Source of the DNA: an uncultured Saprospiraceae bacterium
Lineage (GTDB): Bacteria; Bacteroidota; Bacteroidia; Chitinophagales; Saprospiraceae
Direction: 5' to 3'
NCBI GenBank assembly: GCA_938015415.1
Contig: CALLPK010000014.1
Coordinates: forward strand, 1 to 64,000
DNA length: 64,000 nt
The translations under genes were made by a program, and so were the position numbers. Shown one piece after another: positions 45,977-55,800 of the stretch (position 1 is its first letter; each line of letters starts with the position of its first letter). Below the pieces are notes generated by a model. The model did no database searches, had not been told where the DNA came from, and was given only the letters and a program-made list of their open reading frames with translations.

Positions 45977-46879
45977 CTACAGCAACGCTGCCCCAAAAAC
46001 GCCCGCACTATCTCCCAAACGAGGTCGCAAAACAGGTGTTTCCAGCCGGTGATTAAAAACGTGCTTTTCAATCGATTTCACGCCTTCATCGTACAGCAAG
46101 TCTATCTTGCCAACGCCACCCCCGATGATCACTGCATCCGGATCAATCATATTAATTACGCTGGCAATACCCTGACCAAAAAACTTGAGTAGTCGTTGTA
46201 CCGTTTCCGTAGCGATCTCATCATTTCCTTCGTGATAGAGGCTCACAATTTCCGGCAGGGATTTTTCAATTCCCATTTTATTAAAATAATACTTTTCCAG
46301 TGCCGGACCTGCGATAACAGTTTCAGTGCAGCCGACTTTTCCACAATAGCATTTTCCACCCGAGACATCCATAAAGCTATGCCCCCATTCGCCCGCAATA
46401 CCCTGCTTGCCGTTGATCACTTTTCCGTTGATGACAAATCCGCCACCTACGCCTGTTCCCATGATGACTCCAAAGACTATTTTTGCATCAGGTAGTTCCT
46501 CTTTAACAACCCCTAATTGCGTTTCCGCAATTGCAAAGCAGTTGGCATCATTAGCCATTGAGACGGGCATTGAGAGCGCCCGTTCCAGATCTCGTTTCAG
46601 ATACTTACCATTGATGACTGTTGTGTTACTATTTTTCATCGTTTGGGTCGAAGGTTCCAGCGTTCCTGGTGTTCCGATCCCAATTTTTTGGGGTTTTACG
46701 CCCGTTTCTGCCATCAAGACCTCTACTAGTTTAACGATCTGGCCAATGATATGTTGATATCCTTTCTCTTTTTCGGTCGCTACCCTTAGTCTTTTTAAAA
46801 CAACTGGATTATTAGGATCTTCCAATACGACTCCTTCGATTTTTGTACCTCCTAAATCAATACCCCAAACTGGTCCCAT
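45977..46879 (-). CDS. ROK-family sugar kinase
   Basis: A 300-residue sugar kinase or ROK-type enzyme. The N-terminal phosphate loop is GIDLGGTKIEGVVLE (about 5-19). The substrate/ROK signature lies at about 133-160 (GVIMGTGVGGGFVINGKVIN). The zinc-binding CxCGxxGCxE motif appears as CYCGKVGCTE at about 181-190. The acidic catalytic residue is in MANDANCFA. No HTH domain precedes the kinase fold, so it is an enzyme, not a repressor. It probably phosphorylates glucose, fructose or an N-acetyl sugar. It is transcribed toward the ABC genes but is separated from them by an inverted repeat, so it may be independent. Confidence 0.9.
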   Translation of the reverse strand: MGPVWGIDLGGTKIEGVVLEDPNNPVVLKRLRVATEKEKGYQHIIGQIVKLVEVLMAETGVKPQKIGIGTPGTLEPSTQTMKNSNTTVINGKYLKRDLERALSMPVSMANDANCFAIAETQLGVVKEELPDAKIVFGVIMGTGVGGGFVINGKVINGKQGIAGEWGHSFMDVSGGKCYCGKVGCTETVIAGPALEKYYFNKMGIEKSLPEIVSLYHEGNDEIATETVQRLLKFFGQGIASVINMIDPDAVIIGGGVGKIDLLYDEGVKSIEKHVFNHRLETPVLRPRLGDSAGVFGAALL

Positions 46880-47001
46880 AAATTATTAAATTGCAATTGT
46901 TGTAAATAAATATTAGCTTTGGATTCCAAATTTAGTAAAAATGAAATTTTGCATAAATATAATCATTAGCATTCGAATTATTGGAATTAACCCCAATCTG
47001 T

Positions 47002-47064
47002 AGGAGCTTTATGATATTTATACAAAAGCGCCGGCAGATTAATTACCTGCCGGCGCTTTTTTTT
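47002..47064 (+). promoter_or_regulatory. Possible attenuator: leader ORF start and terminator hairpin before ileS
   Basis: AGGAG at 47002-47006 is followed after 4 bases by an ATG at 47011 opening a frame that begins M-I-F-I-Q-K-R-R-Q-I, with isoleucine codons at positions 2, 4 and 10. Overlapping it, AAAAGCGCCGGCAG (47024-47037) pairs with CTGCCGGCGCTTTT (47047-47060), followed by eight T to 47064: a strong terminator 27 bases before the ileS start. No plus-strand gene lies upstream that would need it. Stalling at the isoleucine codons could shield the left arm. The frame has no stop before ileS, which weakens the leader idea; a plain terminator is also possible. Confidence 0.5.
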
Positions 47065-47090
47065 GTGATCGTTTTAATAAATCGTTTTTT

Positions 47091-50000
47091 ATGTATAAGT
47101 CTTACGACAGTCTTAATCTACCGGAGATCGACCGGGAAATACTTGAATTTTGGAAATCCGAAAACATCTTCGAGCGTAGTATCTCCGAAAAGGATGCCAA
47201 AAATACTTACGTCTTTTACGAAGGCCCGCCATCAGCCAATGGTAAGCCAGGTATTCACCACGTGATGGCTCGAACGGTGAAAGACTTGTTTTGTCGCTTT
47301 CATACTATGCAAGGACAGCGCGTACAACGAAAAGGCGGCTGGGATACGCACGGATTACCAATTGAGTTGAGCGTAGAAAAGGAGTTAGGTATTACTAAAG
47401 AAGATATTGGCACCAAAATATCAGTGGATGATTATAATAAGGCTTGTCGCGAAACCGTGATGCGCTACAAGGATATGTGGGACGATATTACCCGTAAAAT
47501 GGGTTATTGGGTAGATTTAAATGATCCATACATCACTTTTGATAATAATTATATTGAGTCGGTTTGGTTTTTATTAAAAAGATTATACGACAAAGATTTA
47601 TTGTATAAAGGCTATACTATCCAACCTTACTCTCCGGCGGCAGGAACGGGATTGAGTAGCCATGAACTCAATCAGCCAGGTGCCTATCAAGACGTGACCG
47701 ATACTTCAGCCATCGCACAATTTAAAATAAAAAAAGATACAGCTTCCGATTTTTTATTTACAGCAGCAAATGGCGCCGAGGTACACATCATCGCCTGGAC
47801 GACGACTCCCTGGACTTTGCCTTCTAACACCGCCCTAGCCGTGGGAAATAAAATTGATTATGTACTTGTCAAAACCTTTAATCAGTATACCCACGAGCCG
47901 AGTCATATCGTTTTGGCGAAAGCCCTGGTAGGTAAACAACTGAGTGGAAAATTTAAAGCACTGGAAGAAGGAGAAAGTTTAGATGATTATAAAGCCGGGG
48001 ATAAGAAAATTCCTTTCACCATTCTAAAAGAATTTAAAGGATCAGAACTGGTCGGTATTTCTTACGAACAATTACTGCCGTACGTTTTGCCGTACGAAAA
48101 TGCGGACAAAGCATTTCGGGTGATTCCCGGAAATTTTGTGACGACCGAAGATGGTACCGGAATCGTTCACATTGCGCCCACTTTTGGAGCGGATGATGCA
48201 CAGGTTGGAAAGGAAAATAATATTCCTCCAATGTTGGTATTGGATGAAAATGAAAAACCTGTTCCACTCGTAGATTTGCAGGGAAAATTCAGAAAAGAAG
48301 TAGGTGAGCTCGCCGGACTTTACGTCAAAAACGAATATTATACCGAAGGTACGGCACCCGATAAAAGTGTGGATGTTTTGATTTCTATCAAATTAAAAAC
48401 GGAAAATAAAGCTTTTAAAATCGAAAAATACGTACACTCCTATCCGCATTGCTGGCGGACGGACAAGCCCGTTTTATACTATCCCCTTGATAGCTGGTTT
48501 ATCAAAGCTTCGTCAATGAAAGAGCGCATGTTTGAATTAAATAAAACGATCAACTGGAAACCGGCGTCTACCGGAGAAGGTCGTTTTGGTAAGTGGCTCG
48601 AAAATCTAAACGACTGGAATTTATCCCGTTCGCGGTTTTGGGGTATCCCCTTGCCCATTTGGGTTTCGGAAGACAAACAACAAAAAAAATGTATTGGCTC
48701 GATCGAAGAACTGGGCAAAGAAATTGAAAAGGCCAATGCAACACTAGGAAAAAATCAAAGCGTTCCTAAGGATATGCACCGTCCTTACATTGACGAAATT
48801 ATACTGGTAGCAGAAGACGGTACGCCGCTAACCCGTGAGTTAGATTTAATCGACGTATGGTTTGATTCCGGGTCGATGCCGTACGCACAGTGGCATTATC
48901 CATTTGAGAATTTAGATAAATTCGATCCCGAAAAAAAGATGGGTTTTCCTGCTGATTTTATTGCCGAAGGAGTGGATCAAACCAGGGGTTGGTTTTATAC
49001 CCTACACGCTATTGCGGTCATGGCTTTCGATAGTGTTGCGTATAAAAATGTTGTTTCTAACGGATTGGTACAAGATAAAAAAGGTCAGAAAATGTCCAAA
49101 CGTCTGGGCAATGCGGTAGAACCTTTTGAAACCCTAGCCAAGTACGGAGCGGACGCAACCCGCTGGTACATGATCTCCAATGCACAACCGTGGGACAATT
49201 TAAAATTTGATCTTTCCGGGATCGAAGAGGTGCGCCGAAAGTTTTTTGGAACGCTATATAATACTTATTCATTTTTCGGACTTTACGCCAATGTGGATAA
49301 TTTCAATTTTAGTGAAGCGGAAATACCTCTGGCGGAGCGTCCGGAAATTGACCGGTGGATTATTTCTCTTTTGAATTCTTTGGTTAAAGAAGTAACTGCC
49401 GACTACGCGGCTTACGAAGCCACTTCAGCTACCCGAAAAATTCAGGAGTTTACCGATCAACATTTGAGTAACTGGTACGTGCGCTTGTGTCGTCGTCGTT
49501 TTTGGAAAGGCGATTACAGTATGGATAAAATTGCGGCTTACCAGACCCTTTATACTTGCATGGTGACAATAAATAAATTGATGGCACCCGTCGCTCCATT
49601 TTTTGCGGACTGGATGTACGGTAATTTAAATACGGTTACTAAAAAAGAAACAGCCATTTCGGTCCATTTAGCTGACTTCCCTACCGCCGATGAGCAGGTG
49701 ATTAATCCAGCACTTGAGCAGCGAATGAATTATGCGCAGTCTATTTCTTCATTGGTTTTGTCCTTACGGAAAAAAGAAAATATCCGAGTGCGTCAGCCTT
49801 TACAAAAAATATTACTACCGGTCTTGAATCCTGATTTCCAGGAACAGGTAGAAGGCGTAAAGGATTTGATTCTTTCGGAAGTGAACGTTAAGGAAATCGA
49901 ATATGTAACCGATACGGAAGGTATTATCAAAAAAGGAATTAAACCTAATTTTAAGACTTTGGGGCGCAGGATGGGAAAACATATGAAAACCGTAGCGCAA

Positions 50001-50459
50001 GCCATTGGAAAATTCGGGGATGCGGAGATTGCGAATCTTGAGAGAAACGGAGGAATGCAAATGGTGATTAATGACGAAGAATTTACGCTAACGCTGGAAG
50101 ATTTTGAGATTACGACGCAGGATATTCCGGGCTGGCTCGTTGCCAGTGAGGGACCGCTAACGGTCGCACTAGACGTGACGCTAACAGATACATTACGCGC
50201 CGAGGGCGTTGCCCGGGAATTGGTCAATCGTATTCAAAATATTCGAAAAGATAAAGGCTTTGAGATTACTGATAGAATTCTGGTAGAGATTGAAGATAAA
50301 ACAGAAGTACAGGCAGGAATCGCTGGTTTTAAAAATTATATTGCCAATGAAGTACTGGCGAACGATATTGTATTGGTGGGTAATCCGACGGATGCAGTTG
50401 CGGTGGAATTATTAGAAGGGTTATCTTTAGATATTGGGGTGAAGCGGACCGTGAGTTAA
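47091..50459 (+). CDS. ileS: Isoleucyl-tRNA synthetase (eukaryotic-like type)
   Basis: Class Ia synthetase charging tRNA-Ile, with editing of valine. The HIGH-like motif appears as PGIHHVMARTVKD near residues 52-64, KMSKR as KGQKMSKRLGNAVEPF near 665-680, and the editing domain between (WTTTPWTLPSNTALAVG). At 1122 residues it is longer than E. coli IleS (938) because it belongs to the eukaryotic-like type, common in Bacteroidota and associated with natural mupirocin resistance. Its expected anticodon-binding domain and C-terminal extension are complete. A terminator-like hairpin sits directly upstream. Confidence 0.97.
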   Translation: MYKSYDSLNLPEIDREILEFWKSENIFERSISEKDAKNTYVFYEGPPSANGKPGIHHVMARTVKDLFCRFHTMQGQRVQRKGGWDTHGLPIELSVEKELGITKEDIGTKISVDDYNKACRETVMRYKDMWDDITRKMGYWVDLNDPYITFDNNYIESVWFLLKRLYDKDLLYKGYTIQPYSPAAGTGLSSHELNQPGAYQDVTDTSAIAQFKIKKDTASDFLFTAANGAEVHIIAWTTTPWTLPSNTALAVGNKIDYVLVKTFNQYTHEPSHIVLAKALVGKQLSGKFKALEEGESLDDYKAGDKKIPFTILKEFKGSELVGISYEQLLPYVLPYENADKAFRVIPGNFVTTEDGTGIVHIAPTFGADDAQVGKENNIPPMLVLDENEKPVPLVDLQGKFRKEVGELAGLYVKNEYYTEGTAPDKSVDVLISIKLKTENKAFKIEKYVHSYPHCWRTDKPVLYYPLDSWFIKASSMKERMFELNKTINWKPASTGEGRFGKWLENLNDWNLSRSRFWGIPLPIWVSEDKQQKKCIGSIEELGKEIEKANATLGKNQSVPKDMHRPYIDEIILVAEDGTPLTRELDLIDVWFDSGSMPYAQWHYPFENLDKFDPEKKMGFPADFIAEGVDQTRGWFYTLHAIAVMAFDSVAYKNVVSNGLVQDKKGQKMSKRLGNAVEPFETLAKYGADATRWYMISNAQPWDNLKFDLSGIEEVRRKFFGTLYNTYSFFGLYANVDNFNFSEAEIPLAERPEIDRWIISLLNSLVKEVTADYAAYEATSATRKIQEFTDQHLSNWYVRLCRRRFWKGDYSMDKIAAYQTLYTCMVTINKLMAPVAPFFADWMYGNLNTVTKKETAISVHLADFPTADEQVINPALEQRMNYAQSISSLVLSLRKKENIRVRQPLQKILLPVLNPDFQEQVEGVKDLILSEVNVKEIEYVTDTEGIIKKGIKPNFKTLGRRMGKHMKTVAQAIGKFGDAEIANLERNGGMQMVINDEEFTLTLEDFEITTQDIPGWLVASEGPLTVALDVTLTDTLRAEGVARELVNRIQNIRKDKGFEITDRILVEIEDKTEVQAGIAGFKNYIANEVLANDIVLVGNPTDAVAVELLEGLSLDIGVKRTVS

Positions 50460-50508
50460 AGACTTTTCTTATGATTATGTTTTAAGCATTTTTTAATAGA
50501 AGCTATTT

Positions 50509-50708
50509 AAACATGAGTCATCCCAAATTATTTATTTAGAAGTGATCAGCCAGTTGGCTTGTTTGCTGGTTGGCTAGTTAGCCCTCTTTTTACGTAAAAA
50601 GAGGGCTAACTAGCTAAAAGCCAACTGGCTAACCAGCTAAAAAACCTGATTTCAAGGGTAAATCACCACTTTAAATTTTAATAATGAAATTCGGGATGAC
50701 TCATGTTT
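50509..50708. repeat. 200-bp palindromic element with perfect terminal inverted repeats
   Basis: Sixteen-base ends AAACATGAGTCATCCC (50509-50524) and exact complement (50693-50708). The centre is a perfect 42-base palindrome (50573-50614). Between lie imperfectly matching arms that repeat a GCCAGTTGGC/GCTAGTTAGCC-like unit several times. The element holds no open frame. It sits between ileS and the Pmp3 gene. Its form suggests a small non-autonomous (MITE-like) element or a mega-hairpin; the centre can also act as a transcription terminator. Target-site duplication is not clear. Confidence 0.75.
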
Positions 50709-50728
50709 TTATTTTTTCAATTCAAAAA

Positions 50729-51115
50729 TTAATTCTCACCTAAAATAACTACTAGGGTATAAATCAATCCTGGAAGATAAAACAATATCGTTAGTAAAAG
50801 CGATATCCAAAATCGATTGGTTATTCCCCCTTCGTATAAAAGCATTGCCACTGGTGGGATCAATATTGCCAAAATAACTAATAAAAGTAAATTTGTATTA
50901 CCATCTGCCTCTTTAGCTTGTTTGATCGCTGCTTTAACTTCGGTTTTTCGACTTTTCCGTTCGTCCTTGGATAAACTTTTCCATTCCTTTTTGGCAGCTT
51001 TTTTAGCGTCTTTAATTTCCTGCTTGCTGGGTGGATTAACAGGTTTTACCGCATAGGTATTTGCTGGCACCATAAAAAAGATCGCTAAGATGACTGAAAG
51101 TAGAGTAATTCTCAT
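50729..51115 (-). CDS. YqaE/Pmp3 family membrane protein with N-terminal extension
   Basis: The C-terminal half (residues about 70-128) is the Pmp3/YqaE/UPF0057 pair of membrane helices: LLLLVILAILIPPVAMLLYE and FWISLLLTILFYLPGLIYTL. In yeast and plants these small proteins affect membrane potential and salt tolerance. Here they are preceded by an extra N-terminal hydrophobic segment (LSVILAIFFMVPANTYA) that looks like a signal peptide, then a highly charged lysine-rich stretch (KQEIKDAKKAAKKEWKSLSK). Such lysine-rich extensions recur in Bacteroidota members. Monocistronic; function unknown but probably envelope stress. Confidence 0.85.
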   Translation of the reverse strand: MRITLLSVILAIFFMVPANTYAVKPVNPPSKQEIKDAKKAAKKEWKSLSKDERKSRKTEVKAAIKQAKEADGNTNLLLLVILAILIPPVAMLLYEGGITNRFWISLLLTILFYLPGLIYTLVVILGEN

Positions 51116-51245
51116 GTTAAAAATTTAGTTTAAAAATTATTAAAAATTCAATAGAACATTAAAATGCATGATTTATTCTATTGTTCAATTTATCTACGAA
51201 AAACATGATTTCTGTAATCTTGAATAGAAGTTATTGACTATTTTT

Positions 51246-51635
51246 TTACAAAGAAGATGATAGCGCGAGAAAATTTCCACTAATTTTAATTCCAATATAA
51301 ATAGCAAATAAACAGACTAGCAGACTACCTCCAATATTAAGTAATGCATACCCAGTCTGGCCAGATTCAAAGAGGAGAAAAGTTTCAAGTGAAAAAGTAG
51401 AAAAGGTAGAAAATCCCCCGCAAAAACCGGTCATCCACAATAATTTAGTATTGTCCGTGAGTCCATCTTTCAGCGTTACGCCAAATAAACATCCCAAAAT
51501 GATACAACTGATAATATTGGCGAGTAAGGTGGCAAACGGAAAATCGAAATTATTACCTGCCAGTAATTTACTGATTCCATAACGACAAATACTTCCCAAT
51601 CCTCCACCGAGAAAGATCCAAAAGAAATTAAGCAT
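51246..51635 (-). CDS. crcB: Fluoride ion channel CrcB/Fluc
   Basis: A dual-topology dimeric channel exporting fluoride. The 129 residues form four hydrophobic helices. Family motifs are GGGLGSICRYGISKLL (about 11-26), TLLANIISCIILGCLFG (about 37-53, asparagine conserved) and TGFCGGFSTFSTFSLE (about 74-89, the phenylalanine-box and central Na+ site). The start codon lies within the end of the upstream glycosyltransferase gene (8 bases overlap), so translation is coupled. No fluoride riboswitch is visible here because the gene sits inside an operon. Confidence 0.95.
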   Translation of the reverse strand: MLNFFWIFLGGGLGSICRYGISKLLAGNNFDFPFATLLANIISCIILGCLFGVTLKDGLTDNTKLLWMTGFCGGFSTFSTFSLETFLLFESGQTGYALLNIGGSLLVCLFAIYIGIKISGNFLALSSSL

Positions 51636-52689
51636 TGAGTCCTTTATTTTGTTTGCGATGAGCCACTAGATAAAACAATACGCTGGTCATCACACTAGCC
51701 AGTATCAGAATAATCATCAACAGCTTCATAGACCCCAGATTCTGAAAATATATCACCACTCCGATAAAGAAAACATTTACCAGGACCAGAACACCCGTTG
51801 CTTGCATGTGCGAGAGTCCAAAGTCCAATAACAGGTGGTGGATATGTGTCCGGTCAGGATGTAATGGATGGTTGCCGCGAGCGATACGGGTGATAAAAAC
51901 CCGCAATGTATCAAATAATGGAAGGATCAAAATACCAACCGCCACGGCTGGTACAGCCTGAAAAGCGTAAGGACTATCTCCGATTACCCGATGTAGTTCA
52001 ATAAATTTAATCACCAGGATGGCACAGATCAGCCCAATCAAAAGAGACCCTGTATCACCCATAAATATTTTTGCGGGTGTATAATTATATTTTAAAAATG
52101 CCATAACAGCACCGGCGAGAGAGAAGGCGACAATCGCCAATTCTACCCGATCTACCAACAAAAACCAAGTGCCCAGTGTAAGTGAAATCAACGTCCCGAT
52201 ACTACCAGATAAGCCGTTAATACCATCAATTAAATTAAAGGCATTGATGATTACGATAATGGTAAAAATAGACAAGACAACACTGGTGATATAATTTAAA
52301 TCCCCAATGCCAAATACACCATAAAGGCTGGTTATTATTACGTTGGATTTAAAAACGAGAATACCCGCTGCCAGGAATTCTCCAATTAGTTTTTTAGTGG
52401 GAGAAATCGGAGAAATATCATCCTTTGCTCCAATCAAAAATATGATGATAAACGAGCAAAGAATATACTGCAAATCTCCAAAAACATCAAAAGGGGTCCA
52501 TAATATAATAGAAAAGATCACGCCCGCAAATATGGCAATTCCTCCCAATGAGGGCGTTGGCGTGGTGTGGGAACGGCGTTCTCCCGGTTCATCATAAAGG
52601 TGTTTTACCTTAGCAATATGGATAATTGAAGGTATCGCAAGATAAGTGAGCGAGAAAGCCGTAATAAGGCTAAGTATCGTATCGTACAT
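51628..52689 (-). CDS. MraY/WecA-type undecaprenyl-phosphate sugar-1-phosphate transferase
   Basis: The ATG at 52689 gives MYDTILSLITAFSLTYLAIP; an upstream ATG at 52761 would add a non-hydrophobic leader. About 11 transmembrane helices follow. Catalytic motifs are visible as DDISPISPTKKLIGE (Asp-Asp pair, about 90-105), NAFNLIDGINGLSG (about 148-161) and the sugar-recognition loop with PLHPDRTHIHHLLLDFG. The HIHH and 'NLIDGINGL' patterns are typical of the WecA/TagO branch rather than MraY. It should start synthesis of a surface glycan or O-antigen-like polymer. No other glycan genes are adjacent. crcB follows with an 8-base overlap. Confidence 0.9.
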   Translation of the reverse strand: MYDTILSLITAFSLTYLAIPSIIHIAKVKHLYDEPGERRSHTTPTPSLGGIAIFAGVIFSIILWTPFDVFGDLQYILCSFIIIFLIGAKDDISPISPTKKLIGEFLAAGILVFKSNVIITSLYGVFGIGDLNYITSVVLSIFTIIVIINAFNLIDGINGLSGSIGTLISLTLGTWFLLVDRVELAIVAFSLAGAVMAFLKYNYTPAKIFMGDTGSLLIGLICAILVIKFIELHRVIGDSPYAFQAVPAVAVGILILPLFDTLRVFITRIARGNHPLHPDRTHIHHLLLDFGLSHMQATGVLVLVNVFFIGVVIYFQNLGSMKLLMIILILASVMTSVLFYLVAHRKQNKGLNA

Positions 52690-52855
52690 GTGAGCCGGTA
52701 TTTTCGCTTTGGCAATTGCCGAGTGGGCGTCTGTCAAAAACAGTCTTGATGTAAAGTACACTGTGTACTAAAGGTTATTAATCAGATAATTATTCATAAC
52801 AACCTATTCCAAAACTAAACAATTTAAGGTAAAATACCAGATTTACGGACAACTT

Positions 52856-55800
52856 CTATTTATTAATGACCAGTCTTTCAGTGATGGTGCCTTTCTCAGT
52901 AGTGATATTTAGCAGGTAAATGCCAACGGACTGTGCCGAAAAATCCAGTTGTTCGTTGATAGAAATACTGTTTATTTTTTTAGTATAAATGATCTTTCCT
53001 AATAAATCATATACCGCAATAGTCGCATCGGTCATCTGATCAAAACTAGCCAACAAGTTCACTATACCGGAAGTAGGATTCGGGAATACCTGATAACTGA
53101 TTAATGCTTCTGGTTCATCCACCCCAACTAACTCATCAAAGATAGGAGTCATTACCGCGTTATCTCCCGCTACAAAGTCAACCACGTCCGTTGTCTCACC
53201 CGTTTCTAACCAGTGGGAAAATCGGTATCCTTCTTCTGCAATTGCTTTCAGTCTAACGGGGATGTTTTTGAAATAGAGATTCGTAAAATTATAGGGTGTT
53301 TCCATTTCATTGGAATTGATCACCACGCGACCGTTGGTTGCTTCGTTGTAATTTAGCGTTAGCTGATAAAAACCGTCCAGGTTAAATTGTTCATTCATAA
53401 ACCCTCGGTGAAAATCGGGTCGAGTCACAAAAAAGTCCTTCATATTGGCGACCCATTGACGCCAGCTTATTTCGCTGCCACCAATGGATAATTCTTCTCC
53501 CCAACGTATTTCTTGATCTGGGATATGTGGCTCGATTAAAGTCTGCAGACTGTCGGTAAAGTGTGCAGTGCGTTCTTCAGAATAAACCAATTCCATAAAA
53601 CTACAACTACGCTGTAAAAACTCATCTCGGAAATTTTCGTTTTCTACTAATTTTCTAAAAAACAACGTACTGCTACTGTGATTAGGATGTTGAGTACTGT
53701 TGGGCACCATCACCTGCTCTAGAGTATTATAATTGGGTGTCGTTTCGAAAGCAAATCCGTTGTCGGTACTACCGTCATGATCTAAAGCACCGTATCGCCA
53801 TTTCTCACCTGATTTTTGTTCTTTCCAAAGGATCACATTATTGGCCGGCCAGTCAGTTTTAGCAATGTAAATTGAGTACGCCCAGTAATTGGTCAATTGA
53901 TTGATATCAAACTGATCAGCTACCGTTTGGTAATTAGCCGGTATACTTAAATCATTATTAGAGACAAAGTCAAAGAGTTCTTTATATTCTGTATTGGTTC
54001 CTCTTTTGACCTCTTCCCACGGCATTTCTGGATTTTTCAATAAATCTATTTCATCATTATCTACCCCGTAAACATTTTCAAAATGCTCGTCGTTGAACAA
54101 TTCCCGAATATTATAAATCCCCCAAAAGTCTCCATTAAGATACAAAGTGGTCGGCTGGAAACCCAACAAATCCATGTCTATTTTATCCCATAACAAGGTT
54201 TGGACCAAACCATCACGGAACATAGTCCGTAAATAATCTTGCCCGCTATTTCTTAGTTTTACTCGTTCGTAAACTACACCCTCACGAGCTTCACCTTCGT
54301 AGATTGGATAATCAATAGCGTCGTCGCCGTACATATTACGTCGCATATAGATGTTAAAACTTTTTTGTGCATAGATACGAGAACATCCTCCACTAATTCT
54401 AATTCCGGCGTTTACGTTGAATGCTTCGCTACCATCCGGTAAAAACATCCCTAAATTAATGGGACGTTCCCATTCTACTCGGTTCCAGTTCACAGGAATG
54501 TCACTACAGTATCCAGTCACTCCATTGGTACCTTCTACGTAAATACCGATTTCGTCATCGAAAAAATTATCTGGATCAGAATTGATGTATAAAGTTGGAA
54601 TATTAGAATCAATATTAAAAAGATAGGAACCAACTGCCGACGTACTTTTTACGTGACCGGACTTAAAAGCAGCTACTTTTACGCTGGCATTATCATTGAT
54701 CGCAAAAGGCGTACTATATGTAGTTGAAAAGGATTCTGGTTCTTTTCCATCGAGTGTATAGCGAAGCGTAACCGTTGGATCAGGATGACTAAAACTAACC
54801 ATTTGAGTCCCTTGATAAATACCATTAGCCAGATCAATAGTTGGTTTTTCTAACCCCAATAATGCACCGTTGTTGGATTCGTTTGGAGTAACTTCTCCAA
54901 AAATCACAAAATTATCCGCACCATCCGTAGCTCGTCCGTAACTTGTTTGAAATGGAACCGCTGGAAAACTAACCGAGTCAATTATCGAAATACTATTGTT
55001 AAGTGATTGGGCCAGTACCAATTCTTCGCCCGAAGCTTCCAGATTAAAGTCTGCGTGCAATCCACCTTCTTCAGGATCCTTATCCGTAAAGAGTACTACG
55101 AAATCTCCAGGAGCTAAACAATAAGGTTGACTGATTTGCCATTTTGTCATGTTATTAAAATTATCCGAAAAAAATAGTCCTCCCAGATTCACCGTCTCCG
55201 TTCCCCCGTTATAAATCTCTACCCAATCTTCGAAGCTACCCGTTTCATCGGTATAGGAAGTACCACCCGGAGCGATTTCGTTAATAAATAAATTGGTGAC
55301 GGGTTCGTTGGTTACCGGTAGGGCAATTTCCAAATATAATTGAGGCGCACGCAGTGGATCACCATTCTCATAAGCATGAGCGAGTCTTACTCCCGTTCCA
55401 TTGATAATAAAAGTCAGAGCACTATTTTCACTCCAATCGGGTTGGTTAAGCATTTCCTGAACTATTGTAGTCAGATCAGGAGTTCGCTCTTTAATACCTG
55501 ATTCGCCACTAGTTGGCCAGTCTTCAGGTTGCCAGTTAACGGTAGCATTAGTGAGCGCCCGGTTAGAAATGTTCTGTGCCTCATTTGCAAAGGTATCTGA
55601 GATTCCACTAGCATGACCACTGATATTTAAGTTAGAAGGTCCACTACTACCGGATGAGCTAGCGTTGGTAAACTGGATGTACGCACGGTTTACCACTGCA
55701 CCCGGAGGAATCTTCAATTCATCAAATCGAAAACCGACCGTCTGGTCTCCACTCCAATCTCTTACAATACTAATATTAGCGTCACCCGGTGTGATGTAAT

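Noticed and set aside
46981-47265. Open frame of 94 codons overlapping the ileS start
   Set aside because: It overlaps the first 58 codons of ileS in another frame and has no family features after the first 28 residues; only its start is discussed as a possible leader.
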